DNA of 49,381 nucleotides. It comes from CAZBUK01 sp964495085 (GTDB lineage: Bacteria > Bacteroidota > Ignavibacteria > T3Sed10-11). The notes beneath the pieces were generated by a model. It did not search any database, was not told where the DNA came from, and saw nothing but the letters and a program-made list of their open reading frames with translations. The DNA lies in the NCBI GenBank assembly GCA_964495085.1, contig CAZBUK010000022.1:1-49381 (forward strand), given 5' to 3'. Positions within the stretch are counted from its first letter, which is position 1. Each line of letters begins with the position of its first letter. Position numbers and translations under genes: made by a program. This document shows, one piece after another, positions 35,893-44,354 of the stretch.

Positions 35893-36787
35893 GCCGAAGA
35901 TAAGGATCCGGTCGTATTTTGAGGATCTGCAGGGAACGATATGCGACAGACTCGAGCGGATCGACGGAACGGCACGTTTTACCCACGATACGTGGGCCCG
36001 CCCTGAAGGGGGCGGAGGACGTACACGGGTTATCGAAAACGGAAGCATCTTCGAAAAAGGCGGTGTGAATACGTCGGCGGTCTGGGGAATCTTACCGAAC
36101 CGGCTGTCCGAGAAAATGGACGTTCCATCTACCGATTTTTTCGCAACCGGGATCTCGCTCGTGTTACATCCTGTCAGTCCGATGATACCGACCGTTCACA
36201 TGAACCTCAGGTATTTCGAGCTGAAGACCGGCGACCGATGGTTCGGAGGGGGGATCGATCTGACACCCAATTATCTCTTCGCTGAGGATGTATCGCATTT
36301 TCACAGGACTCTGAAGCATGCATGCGATGCACATAATCGCGACTACTATCCGCGATTTAAACAATGGTGCGATGAATATTTCTTCATCAAGCACCGCAAT
36401 GAAACGCGCGGCACGGGAGGGCTGTTCTTCGATTACCTCAAAGGAAACATAGAGACCATTTTTTTGTTTGTTAAAGAAGTCGGGGATTCGTTTCTTCCCG
36501 CATATGTCCCTATCATCGAGCGGAGAATATCAGAACCGTACGGAGAACCGCAGCGACAATGGCAACTCTTGCGGCGGGGCAGATATGCAGAGTTCAATCT
36601 CGTATATGACCGGGGGACGCGCTTCGGCCTGGAGACGAACGGCAGAGTCGAGTCGATCCTGATGTCGCTTCCCCCGTTCGCTGCCTGGGCGTACGATTAC
36701 CGACCGGAACCGGGTTCGAAGGAGGAACAGATGCAGCACGCTTTGAAGCCGAGGGATTGGATCCGGGAATCCGGCGCGGAATCATAA
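35879..36787 (+). CDS. hemF: Oxygen-dependent coproporphyrinogen-III oxidase
   Basis: HemF oxidatively decarboxylates two propionates of coproporphyrinogen III to vinyl groups using O2. I place the start at ATG 35879, giving 302 residues, the normal length; the open frame extends 43 codons upstream but lies within hemE. Motifs include GGVNTSAVWG at 61-70, HMNLRYFE with His107, WFGGGIDLTPNY at 121-132, and KHRNETRGTGGLFFDYL at 171-187. EFNLVYDRGTRFGL follows near 245. It overlaps hemE by 14 bases. Having this gene directly before hemN gives the cell an aerobic and an anaerobic enzyme for the same step. Confidence 0.97.
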   Translation: MHTSEPKIRIRSYFEDLQGTICDRLERIDGTARFTHDTWARPEGGGGRTRVIENGSIFEKGGVNTSAVWGILPNRLSEKMDVPSTDFFATGISLVLHPVSPMIPTVHMNLRYFELKTGDRWFGGGIDLTPNYLFAEDVSHFHRTLKHACDAHNRDYYPRFKQWCDEYFFIKHRNETRGTGGLFFDYLKGNIETIFLFVKEVGDSFLPAYVPIIERRISEPYGEPQRQWQLLRRGRYAEFNLVYDRGTRFGLETNGRVESILMSLPPFAAWAYDYRPEPGSKEEQMQHALKPRDWIRESGAES

Positions 36788-36951
36788 ACCGGCGGGAATG
36801 TTAACCTTCCGGATTATCGGGAGAATGACGCTGAGACCGGAACCGGCGACCTGATCTCCGATGCGGCACGATACACGTAAAAGAATTCACCCTGAGCTCC
36901 TCTTCTCCAGCGGTCAGAAGGTGAGGCAGGAATTGGAACCGGAGAGAAACC

Positions 36952-38346
36952 ATGCAGGTCAAACAGTTCGGCATTATCGATATAGAGATTTTACGAAAGG
37001 TGGATAAACCCGGTCCGAGGTACACCAGCTATCCGACCGCGCCGCTTTTCTCCGCCGATTTTACAGCGGACGATTTCATCGCCGAGATCAAGCGGACGAA
37101 TGCGGAACAGGGCAAAGCGGATCTTTCCCTCTATCTCCATCTTCCCTTCTGCGATACGCTCTGCTATTTCTGCGGCTGTACCATGATCGTCACCAGGAGC
37201 AGGGAGCGGATTCGCGAGTATAATGTTTATCTCAAGCGGGAGATAGAACTCATTCGCAAGCACATGTCGGACGACCGGACCGTCACGCAGCTTCATTGGG
37301 GAGGCGGCACTCCATCGTACCTCGATCCCGCGGAGATCGAAGATCTGGCGGGACACCTGAAAACTTTCTTCTCCTATGCACCCGATATTGAAGCGGGGGT
37401 TGAGATCGATCCCCGCGGGTTGACCTACGAACACATGGCGGCGCTCAGAGAAGCCGGATTCAACAGGATCAGCATGGGGGTGCAGGATTTCAATCCTGAA
37501 GTGCAGCAGGCCGTCAACAGAATTCAACCGGAAGACATTACACTGCAGGCGGTAGATTGGTCGAGAAAACTCGGCTTCGCGTCGGTCAACCTCGATCTGA
37601 TCTATGGACTCCCCTACCAAACGGAATCCTCTTTTGCCGATACGGTGGAAAAGACCATACGAATTTCTCCCGACCGCATTGCGGTATTCAATTTTGCCCA
37701 CGTGCCCTGGTTGAAACCGCATCAGAAACTGATCCGGGACGAGGACCTCCCCTCGCCCGACCGCAAGCTGCACATCCTCAAACATACCATTGAACGGCTC
37801 GGGGAAGCCGGATATTGGTATATCGGCATGGACCATTTCGCCAAGCCCGAAGACGAACTCGCCGTGGCTCAGAGGAACAAAACGCTTTACCGGAACTTTC
37901 AGGGCTATTCGACAAAGGCCGGGTGCGATGTATACGGGTTCGGCATGTCTTCAATCAGCCAATTCAGCGAGATCTATGCACAGAACCATAAAACACTGAA
38001 GGAATATTACGCGGCAATCGACCGGGGAGAACCCGCGACATTTCAGGGATACCGCATGACCCATGACGATCATATACGGAAACATGTCATCACGCGGTTA
38101 ATGTGCGATTTCGAACTCGACACGAAAAGCGTATCGGAAGCTTTCGGTATAACATTCGACAATTACTTCGCCGATTCGCTCGACCGGCTTTCCCCGTTCC
38201 TCGAGGACGGTTTTGTGGAGCGGGAGAACGGCGTTTATCTGATAACGCCTGGCGGGCGATTGATCATCAGGAACATTGCAATGTGTTTCGACGCCTATAT
38301 CGACTCGATGACAAAGGATAAGCCAATTTTTTCCCGGACAGTCTGA
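36952..38346 (+). CDS. hemN: Oxygen-independent coproporphyrinogen-III dehydrogenase
   Basis: HemN is a radical-SAM enzyme that performs the same decarboxylation as HemF without oxygen, using two SAM per turnover. The 464-residue protein has the GPRYTSYPTAP start motif typical of true HemN and not of the related heme chaperone HemW. The iron-sulfur cysteines are Cys67, Cys71 and Cys74, with Cys76 behind (PFCDTLCYFCGC), followed by GGGTPSYL near 117. GGAGAG precedes the ATG. It is 164 bases after hemF, the largest gap in the cluster, so it may have its own control; I see no clear FNR-type palindrome in that gap. Confidence 0.97.
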   Translation: MQVKQFGIIDIEILRKVDKPGPRYTSYPTAPLFSADFTADDFIAEIKRTNAEQGKADLSLYLHLPFCDTLCYFCGCTMIVTRSRERIREYNVYLKREIELIRKHMSDDRTVTQLHWGGGTPSYLDPAEIEDLAGHLKTFFSYAPDIEAGVEIDPRGLTYEHMAALREAGFNRISMGVQDFNPEVQQAVNRIQPEDITLQAVDWSRKLGFASVNLDLIYGLPYQTESSFADTVEKTIRISPDRIAVFNFAHVPWLKPHQKLIRDEDLPSPDRKLHILKHTIERLGEAGYWYIGMDHFAKPEDELAVAQRNKTLYRNFQGYSTKAGCDVYGFGMSSISQFSEIYAQNHKTLKEYYAAIDRGEPATFQGYRMTHDDHIRKHVITRLMCDFELDTKSVSEAFGITFDNYFADSLDRLSPFLEDGFVERENGVYLITPGGRLIIRNIAMCFDAYIDSMTKDKPIFSRTV

Positions 38347-38351
38347 TTGAA

Positions 38352-38388
38352 GCTTGAAAGATTTTTAAGTATTTTAAAATTTTCAAGC
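38352..38388 (+). other. AT-rich hairpin between hemN and hemH
   Basis: GCTTGAAA (38352-38359) is repeated in inverted form as TTTCAAGC (38381-38388). The 21-base loop can itself pair (ATTTT with AAAAT). It lies between the hemN stop and the hemH start. No T run follows, so it could be an mRNA processing or stability element or a protein-binding palindrome. Confidence 0.45.
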
Positions 38389-38424
38389 GCTGCTTTATTC
38401 GATCATTTATGACAGGAATTGTTG

Positions 38425-39435
38425 ATGAAGAAATACGGCGTGGTTCTACTGCAGCTTGGAGGCCCGGATTCGCTTGAAGCCGTTGAACCGTTCCTCTACA
38501 ATCTCTTCAGCGACCCGGACATCATCGATTTCCCGCTCAGCTTTTTATTCAGGAAAAGACTTGCCCGTTATATAGCGAAAAAACGCAGTCCGAAGATCCG
38601 CGAACATTATCATCATATGGGAGGCAAATCGCCGATCCTCGAACTTACCGAGGGGCAAGCACGCGCACTCGAAACGAAGCTCCGGGAATCGATCGATGCG
38701 GACGTCATCGTCGCGATGCGTTACTGGAAGCCGTTCACTGAGCACGCAGTGGAACAGATTGCTCAAAGGAGATTGACCGATATCGTACTGCTGCCGCTCT
38801 ATCCCCATTACTCCAGCACGACGACCGGCTCCAGCGTCAATGAATGGAACCGGATACTGAAGCGTAAAAGAATCTCTGATTGGAATGTGAGGCTTGTCAG
38901 AGAATATCCGACGCATCCGATGTATATCGACGCTTTTATTGCCCGGATCAATGAAGCGCTCGGCCGCTTCCCTTCGAGTGAGCGGGAGAACATCAACCTC
39001 CTCTTCAGCGCGCACGGTACGCCGACAAAACTCGTTCGAAGGGGAGATCCATATAAATTTCAGATCGAAAAGACGGTCAAAGCCGTCATGGAGCGCTCGG
39101 GATTCCGCAACCCGCACACACTCTCATTTCAGAGCAGGGTCGGACCGGAAAAATGGCTCGAACCGTTTACCGACGATACGGTGAAGCGACTCGGCAGAGA
39201 AGGGGTGAACCAATTGGTCGTCATACCGGTGGCGTTCGTCTCTGAACATATCGAAACGCTTTTTGAGCTCAATGTGGAGGTGCGCGAGTTCGCGGAGGAA
39301 AACGGCATTGAGCGATTTGAAGTCATGCCGGCGTTGAACGATCATCCGAAATTCATCGAAGCCCTCGCCGATCTAACGCTTTCAATTATAGGGGAACGGG
39401 CGCCCCGGAAGGAATATCAAACATCGGGAGATTAA
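38425..39435 (+). CDS. hemH: Ferrochelatase
   Basis: HemH inserts ferrous iron into the porphyrin ring to make heme. From ATG 38425 (AGGA about eight bases before it; an in-frame TTG two codons earlier is unlikely) it has 336 residues. Motifs include LLQLGGPDSLEAV at 8-20, the LYPHYSSTTTGS loop at 125-136, and the metal-site His197 in LFSAHGTP. FVSEHIETLFELN near 272 carries the conserved Glu. Because hemF, hemN and hemY are present, its substrate should be protoporphyrin IX, not coproporphyrin. It is followed almost at once by the cupin gene. Confidence 0.97.
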   Translation: MKKYGVVLLQLGGPDSLEAVEPFLYNLFSDPDIIDFPLSFLFRKRLARYIAKKRSPKIREHYHHMGGKSPILELTEGQARALETKLRESIDADVIVAMRYWKPFTEHAVEQIAQRRLTDIVLLPLYPHYSSTTTGSSVNEWNRILKRKRISDWNVRLVREYPTHPMYIDAFIARINEALGRFPSSERENINLLFSAHGTPTKLVRRGDPYKFQIEKTVKAVMERSGFRNPHTLSFQSRVGPEKWLEPFTDDTVKRLGREGVNQLVVIPVAFVSEHIETLFELNVEVREFAEENGIERFEVMPALNDHPKFIEALADLTLSIIGERAPRKEYQTSGD

Positions 39436-39436
39436 C

Positions 39437-39826
39437 ATGGAACGCTTTCGAGTCTTCAACATAGAATCTTTGGAACAGAGAAAAGGCAAAGTACACTGGT
39501 TCCGCGACCTGGCGCCCGAGGATGCGATGCAGCAGATAGACATCAGGTACATCTCCATGAAACCGGGCGAACGCATCAAGAATCACATCCATCAGCAATC
39601 CGAAACGCTCATCATTACGATCAAAGGACATGGGCGGGTCTATCTGGATGGGAATGAATACAACGTGACACCCGGTCATGTAGCGTACGCAACGAAGGGG
39701 TGTCCGCATGGATACGAAGCAATCGATGATGATTGGGAATATATCATCATTCAATCCCCGTCAATCCGCTTAAATAAGGATAAATCCGACTATATCTCGG
39801 TCGATGAATCCCCGGACCTGACTTAG
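39437..39826 (+). CDS. Small cupin-domain protein inside the heme operon
   Basis: This is a soluble single-domain cupin of 129 residues. The first cupin motif is GERIKNHIHQQSE (residues about 44-56), with two His and a Glu as likely metal ligands. The second motif ends in TKGCPHGYEA near 81-90, giving the third His, so a complete 3-His/1-Glu metal site is predicted. No larger catalytic domain is attached. It starts one base after the hemH stop, with its ribosome site GGGAGATTAAC inside hemH, and ends 14 bases before hemY, so it is translated with the heme genes. A role in heme or iron handling, or in regulation of the pathway, is inferred from position only. A stray metabolic cupin is the alternative. 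Confidence 0.8.
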   Translation: MERFRVFNIESLEQRKGKVHWFRDLAPEDAMQQIDIRYISMKPGERIKNHIHQQSETLIITIKGHGRVYLDGNEYNVTPGHVAYATKGCPHGYEAIDDDWEYIIIQSPSIRLNKDKSDYISVDESPDLT

Positions 39827-39840
39827 CGTCGACGACGTTT

Positions 39841-41232
39841 ATGAATCAATCTGGCAGATCTTGTATTATCATCGGAGCGGGTATTTCCGGGCTATGCACC
39901 GCATTCTGGTTAAAAAAGGCAGGTTTCGAGGTCACCGTCCTGGAACGCGACGAAATCCCGGGAGGCGCGATGAAAACAATCCGCCGCGAAGGATTTCTCA
40001 TCGATACGGGTCCGAACAGCGCCCTCGAGACAACGCCGCTCTTCGATGAGCTCTTCGACGGACTCGGCATTCTCGGAGAGCGTGTTTATGCAAACGAAAA
40101 ATCGAACAAGCGGTACATACTCCGTGGAGGCGTACTCCATCCCCTGCCGATGTCGCCGGGCCTCTTTCTCAAAACGAAACTTTGGAGTACCCGCGGCAAA
40201 CTCCGATTATTAAAGGAACCGCTCATCGGAAAAGCGGATCATGAAGAGTCGGTTGCTCAGTTCGTCGAACGACGGTTAGGAAGAGAATTTCTCGACTATG
40301 CAATCAATCCGTTTGTAGCGGGGGTTTATGCCGGGAACCCGGAGGAACTCAGCGTCCGTTCCGCATTCCCCAAGCTGTACAGGCTTGAGGAAAAATACGG
40401 AGGTCTTATCAAGGGGATGATTCGGGGGAGAAAAGAGCGGAAAAAACGCGCGGAACAATCCAAACAGAATGCCCGTATGTTTTCATTTCGTGAAGGGATG
40501 GGGACCTTTCCGCTGAGCATTGCCGCAACTCTCGGGGATGCGCTCGTACCGAGCACCGAGGTCGTCCGGATAAGGAAAGAGAACGGAACTTATGCCGTCG
40601 ACGCACAGTGCGGCGGGAAGTCCGTCGGATTCCGCGCGCCGCACCTCGTAATCGCCGTACCCGCTTACCATGCGGCTTCTCTGTTAACGGAGATGCATGC
40701 ACAATTCGCCGGGATGCTGAAGACGATCTACTATCCGCCGGTGGCGCTGATCTTTCTCGCTTATGCACGCTCTCACATCCGGCGACCGCTCGACGGTTTC
40801 GGCTATCTCATCCCCGCACGGGAGAACAGGAAAATCCTGGGAACGATCTGGTCGTCGACCATATTTCCCGACCGCGCGCCGGAAGGTTCGGAGGCATTCA
40901 CGACATTCATCGGCGGTTCGCGCCAGCCGGAACTCCTCGGCATGACGGATGAGGAACTACTCGCCGTCGCCGACCGGGAAGTGAGAGAGCTTGTCAGTAT
41001 CGGAGGAGATCCGAAATTCAGGTACATCAGGCGATGGAACCGGGCCATTCCTCAGTATAAGCTCGGTTACGCCGGCGTTATCCGGGATATCGAGATGTTC
41101 GAAGACCGGCATCCGGGACTCTTCCTCTGTGCAAACTACCGGGGAGGCATTGCCGTTGGAGATTGCGTAATGAGTGCGCGCAGGACGGCCGATGCCGTTC
41201 TGAAGCTAGCGGGAAGTAAAGAAAGTTCCTGA
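39841..41232 (+). CDS. hemY: Protoporphyrinogen oxidase, HemY type
   Basis: HemY oxidises protoporphyrinogen IX to protoporphyrin IX by six electrons, with FAD and O2. The symbol hemG is also used for this type. The 463-residue protein begins with the FAD-binding GAGISGLCTAFWLKKAGF (12-29) and continues with TVLERDEIPGGAMKT and LIDTGPNSAL. It ends with FLCANYRGGIAVGDCVMSAR, the second FAD contact. The middle substrate domain has FVAGVYAGNPEELSVRSAFP near 158-177. HemY needs oxygen, so under anaerobic conditions another enzyme (HemJ or HemG) would be required even though hemN is present. It closes the heme cluster. Confidence 0.95.
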   Translation: MNQSGRSCIIIGAGISGLCTAFWLKKAGFEVTVLERDEIPGGAMKTIRREGFLIDTGPNSALETTPLFDELFDGLGILGERVYANEKSNKRYILRGGVLHPLPMSPGLFLKTKLWSTRGKLRLLKEPLIGKADHEESVAQFVERRLGREFLDYAINPFVAGVYAGNPEELSVRSAFPKLYRLEEKYGGLIKGMIRGRKERKKRAEQSKQNARMFSFREGMGTFPLSIAATLGDALVPSTEVVRIRKENGTYAVDAQCGGKSVGFRAPHLVIAVPAYHAASLLTEMHAQFAGMLKTIYYPPVALIFLAYARSHIRRPLDGFGYLIPARENRKILGTIWSSTIFPDRAPEGSEAFTTFIGGSRQPELLGMTDEELLAVADREVRELVSIGGDPKFRYIRRWNRAIPQYKLGYAGVIRDIEMFEDRHPGLFLCANYRGGIAVGDCVMSARRTADAVLKLAGSKESS

Positions 41233-41279
41233 TCCGTCCTCAATGACAGCCGGTCAATCATCATCTTCAACAGGAATTT

Positions 41280-42185
41280 ATGAGATCAATCATCGTTCAC
41301 GGCGGCGCATGGGATATTCCCGATGCCACACTTGAAGACCACCGTACTGGAATCGCCAACGCTCTACTGACCGGGTGGAACATTCTCGGCAGAGACGGAT
41401 CGGCAGTCGATGCCGTGGAGGCCGCAATATCCGTCATGGAAGACGATCCTACCTTCGATGCGGGACGGGGATCGTTCGTTAACATGGCAGGACAGATCGA
41501 ACTGGATGCCAGCATTATGGACGGGAATACCATGCGCGCCGGAGCCGTCGCCGCGGTTCGGAACATCCTCCATCCGATCACCCTCGCGCGCGTCGTTATG
41601 GACAAGAGCGAGCATGTCCTGCTCGTTTCAGACGGAGCAATGCGGTTCGCACGCGAGCAGGGAATATCCTTCTGCAGTGCGGACGAGCTCCTCGTCGGCC
41701 GCGAATACGAACGCTGGAAAGAAAGTCAAACCAAACCGGCCTACTCGTCCAAGGATGCATTTGCCGGTATCACACCACGCGGTACGGTGGGCTGCGTTGC
41801 GCTCGATGCACACGGCAATATAGCTTCGGGAACATCCACCGGCGGCACGCCGAACAAGTATCCCGGCCGCGTGGGCGATTCTCCCCTGATCGGCTGCGGG
41901 AACTATGCACTCAACGGAATCGGTGGCGTATCGGCTACAGGATGGGGTGAGCCGATTATCAAAGTCGTCCTGGCGAAGACAGTAATCGATTCAATCGAAT
42001 TGTTACACATGAACGCTCAGCAGGCTGCGGAACGCGGCATCGATATACTCCTCGCCAAAGCCGAAGGATACGGAGGAGTTATCGTTCTTTCAGCTGACGG
42101 AAATTGCGGGACATCCTTCAACACTCCCCGCATGGCCCGGGCTTTTATGAACGAATCTCTGAACGAGCCGGCTGTAGATATCTGA
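41280..42185 (+). CDS. Plant-type isoaspartyl peptidase/L-asparaginase
   Basis: This is an Ntn-hydrolase of the asparaginase-2 family, made as a precursor that cuts itself before a threonine. The 301-residue protein has the N-terminal HGGAWDIPDA and VEAAISVMEDDP with DAGRGSF (60-66). The nucleophile is Thr169 in GTVGCVALDAHGNIASGTST, after which GGTPNKYPGRVGDSPLIGCG binds the substrate. It probably removes isoaspartyl dipeptides formed by damaged proteins and may hydrolyse asparagine. No signal peptide is seen, so it is cytosolic. It stands 47 bases after hemY on the same strand but has no relation to heme synthesis. Confidence 0.93.
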   Translation: MRSIIVHGGAWDIPDATLEDHRTGIANALLTGWNILGRDGSAVDAVEAAISVMEDDPTFDAGRGSFVNMAGQIELDASIMDGNTMRAGAVAAVRNILHPITLARVVMDKSEHVLLVSDGAMRFAREQGISFCSADELLVGREYERWKESQTKPAYSSKDAFAGITPRGTVGCVALDAHGNIASGTSTGGTPNKYPGRVGDSPLIGCGNYALNGIGGVSATGWGEPIIKVVLAKTVIDSIELLHMNAQQAAERGIDILLAKAEGYGGVIVLSADGNCGTSFNTPRMARAFMNESLNEPAVDI

Positions 42186-42267
42186 GCGCTAAATAAAATA
42201 TCATGTCCGGCGGCGGACGTGGAATAATATTCGCAGCGCCCGCGGCATAATTAACCTGTTACTTTTC

Positions 42268-44110
42268 ATGCGCATAAAGATACTCATCGTATTATTCCTG
42301 TCGTCATTGCTTTTCGTTCTGAGCTGCCGGCAGAAGACCGAAATTCCTCCGTATACACCGGATTTAAAGAACTATCGGGGATCGGCCGTCATCGGCAACG
42401 GAGAGATCTGCGTCGTTTATTCAGACGATGTGCGGACGTTCGATACGACGAACCCCGTCGCGGGAGGAATACTGCAATACTATTATCTTGACTTTTCAAC
42501 CAGCTATATACGGGGGAGCTCTTTTTATTTTTCGCGTGAAGAAGGCCCGGTTGTACTCAAAACCGATACGCTGGGCATCGATCCGTTCTTCTCGCCTTTC
42601 TCGCAACTTTCATCCGAAGATATCGACGTTCACAACCGGATATTCGTCACCGAACCCGGCCTGACGGTACAGCGGATTACGGTGCACGCTCGCTCGCAAT
42701 TCGACGGGCTCATCCGCTGGAATGTTTATGCGCCGCCATCGGCGCCGGCCGGTGCACCGGGCGCAGTTATCGATTCCGACGTTCTCGGCGATGCGGTATT
42801 CCTCCGCTATGATAACGGTACGGTACTCGCGTTCTCCACATACGGAGAGCAAAGCCTGTATGCCTACGACGCTGGCCGGGGCGTCGTGTCGATAAGCGCG
42901 CCGCTCTCTCTCCCAACGGGAGCCGAGCGCGAGTTTTCGTTTTTCATCGCAGCCGGAAAAACTGATAACGAGGTTATCACAAAACTATTTGCAGCCGAGT
43001 TCGGAGACCTTTATACCAATGCCGTTACCTATTGGAATAACTGGCTTGCCCCCGGAAACATTCCAATGACCGGACGGGAGATTTACAGGCAAAGGCTCGA
43101 AGCGAACCTGTATTCAGTTCGGGCTGCGGTCATGAACGGAATTGTTCCCGGCAATATAGTGAACAGAGATAATGCCGAAATCGACAGGGTCGAAACAACC
43201 CGGGATGCCATGACGACCGCACGGATGTTCTTGAACCTGGGCTATACCGATTTAACAACGGAAATTATAACAGCTCTGTATAGCGAGCCATATCGACCAC
43301 GGGGTCATAGCGGACCGGCGAGTCACTCCGGTCGGAGGCAGATATCAGCCGGGTCGGATAAATCCGGCAGTCGGGACTATCCGGATCTGCCATGGCGCGT
43401 CTACGTTCTCCTGCTCGCCGATTCCATCAGGAGCCCCGCACTGCGTATGGAGGAAATCTCCGGTATACTCGAAGATCTCATCGAGACCATCGACACGACG
43501 GGCTTGGTGAACTCCGGTAACGGTATTGACGACGCCGTCTATATTCCCGCTCATCAGATGATCGCCGCTGTCGCGCTACAACGGGGATCGGAGCATGCGC
43601 TCCTTGCCGGCGATCCGGATAAGTCGGCAGTCTATCGAGCCACAGCAGAGGGGATCACCGCCAATCTCGGGAGATTATATGATCCGTCTCTCGGATCCTA
43701 TTTCGATCATTGGATTCAGACGGGGAGCGAGGAAAGGTATTGGAATACCGCGACAAATTCCGGCCTGCTCTGGGGTTATCCCGATCATCCGGAAGCTGGA
43801 GCGAGCAACGCTTTCTATCTCCGTAAGCATCAAACTTCAGGGGGCGGCTTTCAGCGCTCCGGTCCGCTCGACAATGACGGTCTCTCGTCGACAGGCGATT
43901 ACTCAATCACCGCCACCGCCGCCGCCGCCCAGTATCATGCTCTCTACGGCGACAAATCTGAAAGTGTNNNNNNNNNNGGAACGCATATTGTGGTCGGAGG
44001 ACGATAGCGTTACTGCTTTGTCAATGACAGGGTCAAGTGCGGAATTCGTGAATGCTCTTTTGGTCGCAGCGAAATCCGGAATTCCGGAAATAGCCGGAAG
44101 GAGCAACTGA
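42268..44110 (+). CDS. Glycosidase-like lipoprotein, gene broken by frameshifts and a gap
   Basis: This gene looks like a membrane-anchored protein with an N-terminal beta domain and an (alpha/alpha)6 six-hairpin catalytic domain as in GH65/GH95-type enzymes; the family is not certain. A lipoprotein signal ends at Cys20 (FVLSC). The N-terminal part includes GSAVIGNGEICVVYSDD, and the helical part starts near residue 270. Between about 43290 and 43375 the frame gives a Ser/Gly/Arg-rich stretch unlike a protein, whereas frame 2 gives HIDHGVIADRRVTPVGGRYQ and NPAVGT, which fits much better. Ten N at 43968-43977 then break the gene, and beyond them the credible tail (ERILWSEDDSVTALSMTG to the stop at 44110) is again in frame 2. 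Real length and sequence are therefore unknown. Confidence 0.5.
43968..43977. other. Assembly gap (10 N)
   Basis: Ten unknown bases inside the glycosidase-like gene. A round number suggests a placeholder, so the true distance is unknown. The gene resumes in a different frame after it. Confidence 0.97.
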
Positions 44111-44354
44111 ATCCCGGGCGGAACGCCTCAGTAGCAATACGGTTATTGTCTTAATATCCTACGCGAGAGAAACCGAAATCGGATAACGCCCTCACGCATC
44201 TCGATGGCTAAAGAGTTTGAGCAGGGCAGTTATTCTTTCCGTTTGTACCGTATCATCAGATATAACCCGGTATATCGTTCATTTCTTGCACTTCTCCCTG
44301 TTTTTCTGGATATTAGTGCACTTGCCCGATGTCGGCATCCTATTTGGAGGAGTT

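Noticed and set aside
30910..41232. Coproporphyrin-dependent heme route
   Set aside because: No ChdC (HemQ) gene is seen, and both HemF and HemN are present, which fits the protoporphyrin route.
42205..42218. GTCCG-GCGG-CGGAC hairpin after the asparaginase gene as a terminator
   Set aside because: Five to seven base pairs and no T run; too weak to list as a terminator.
42610..42852. Minus-strand frame inside the glycosidase-like gene
   Set aside because: Shadow frame; the plus strand carries the signal peptide and domain features.
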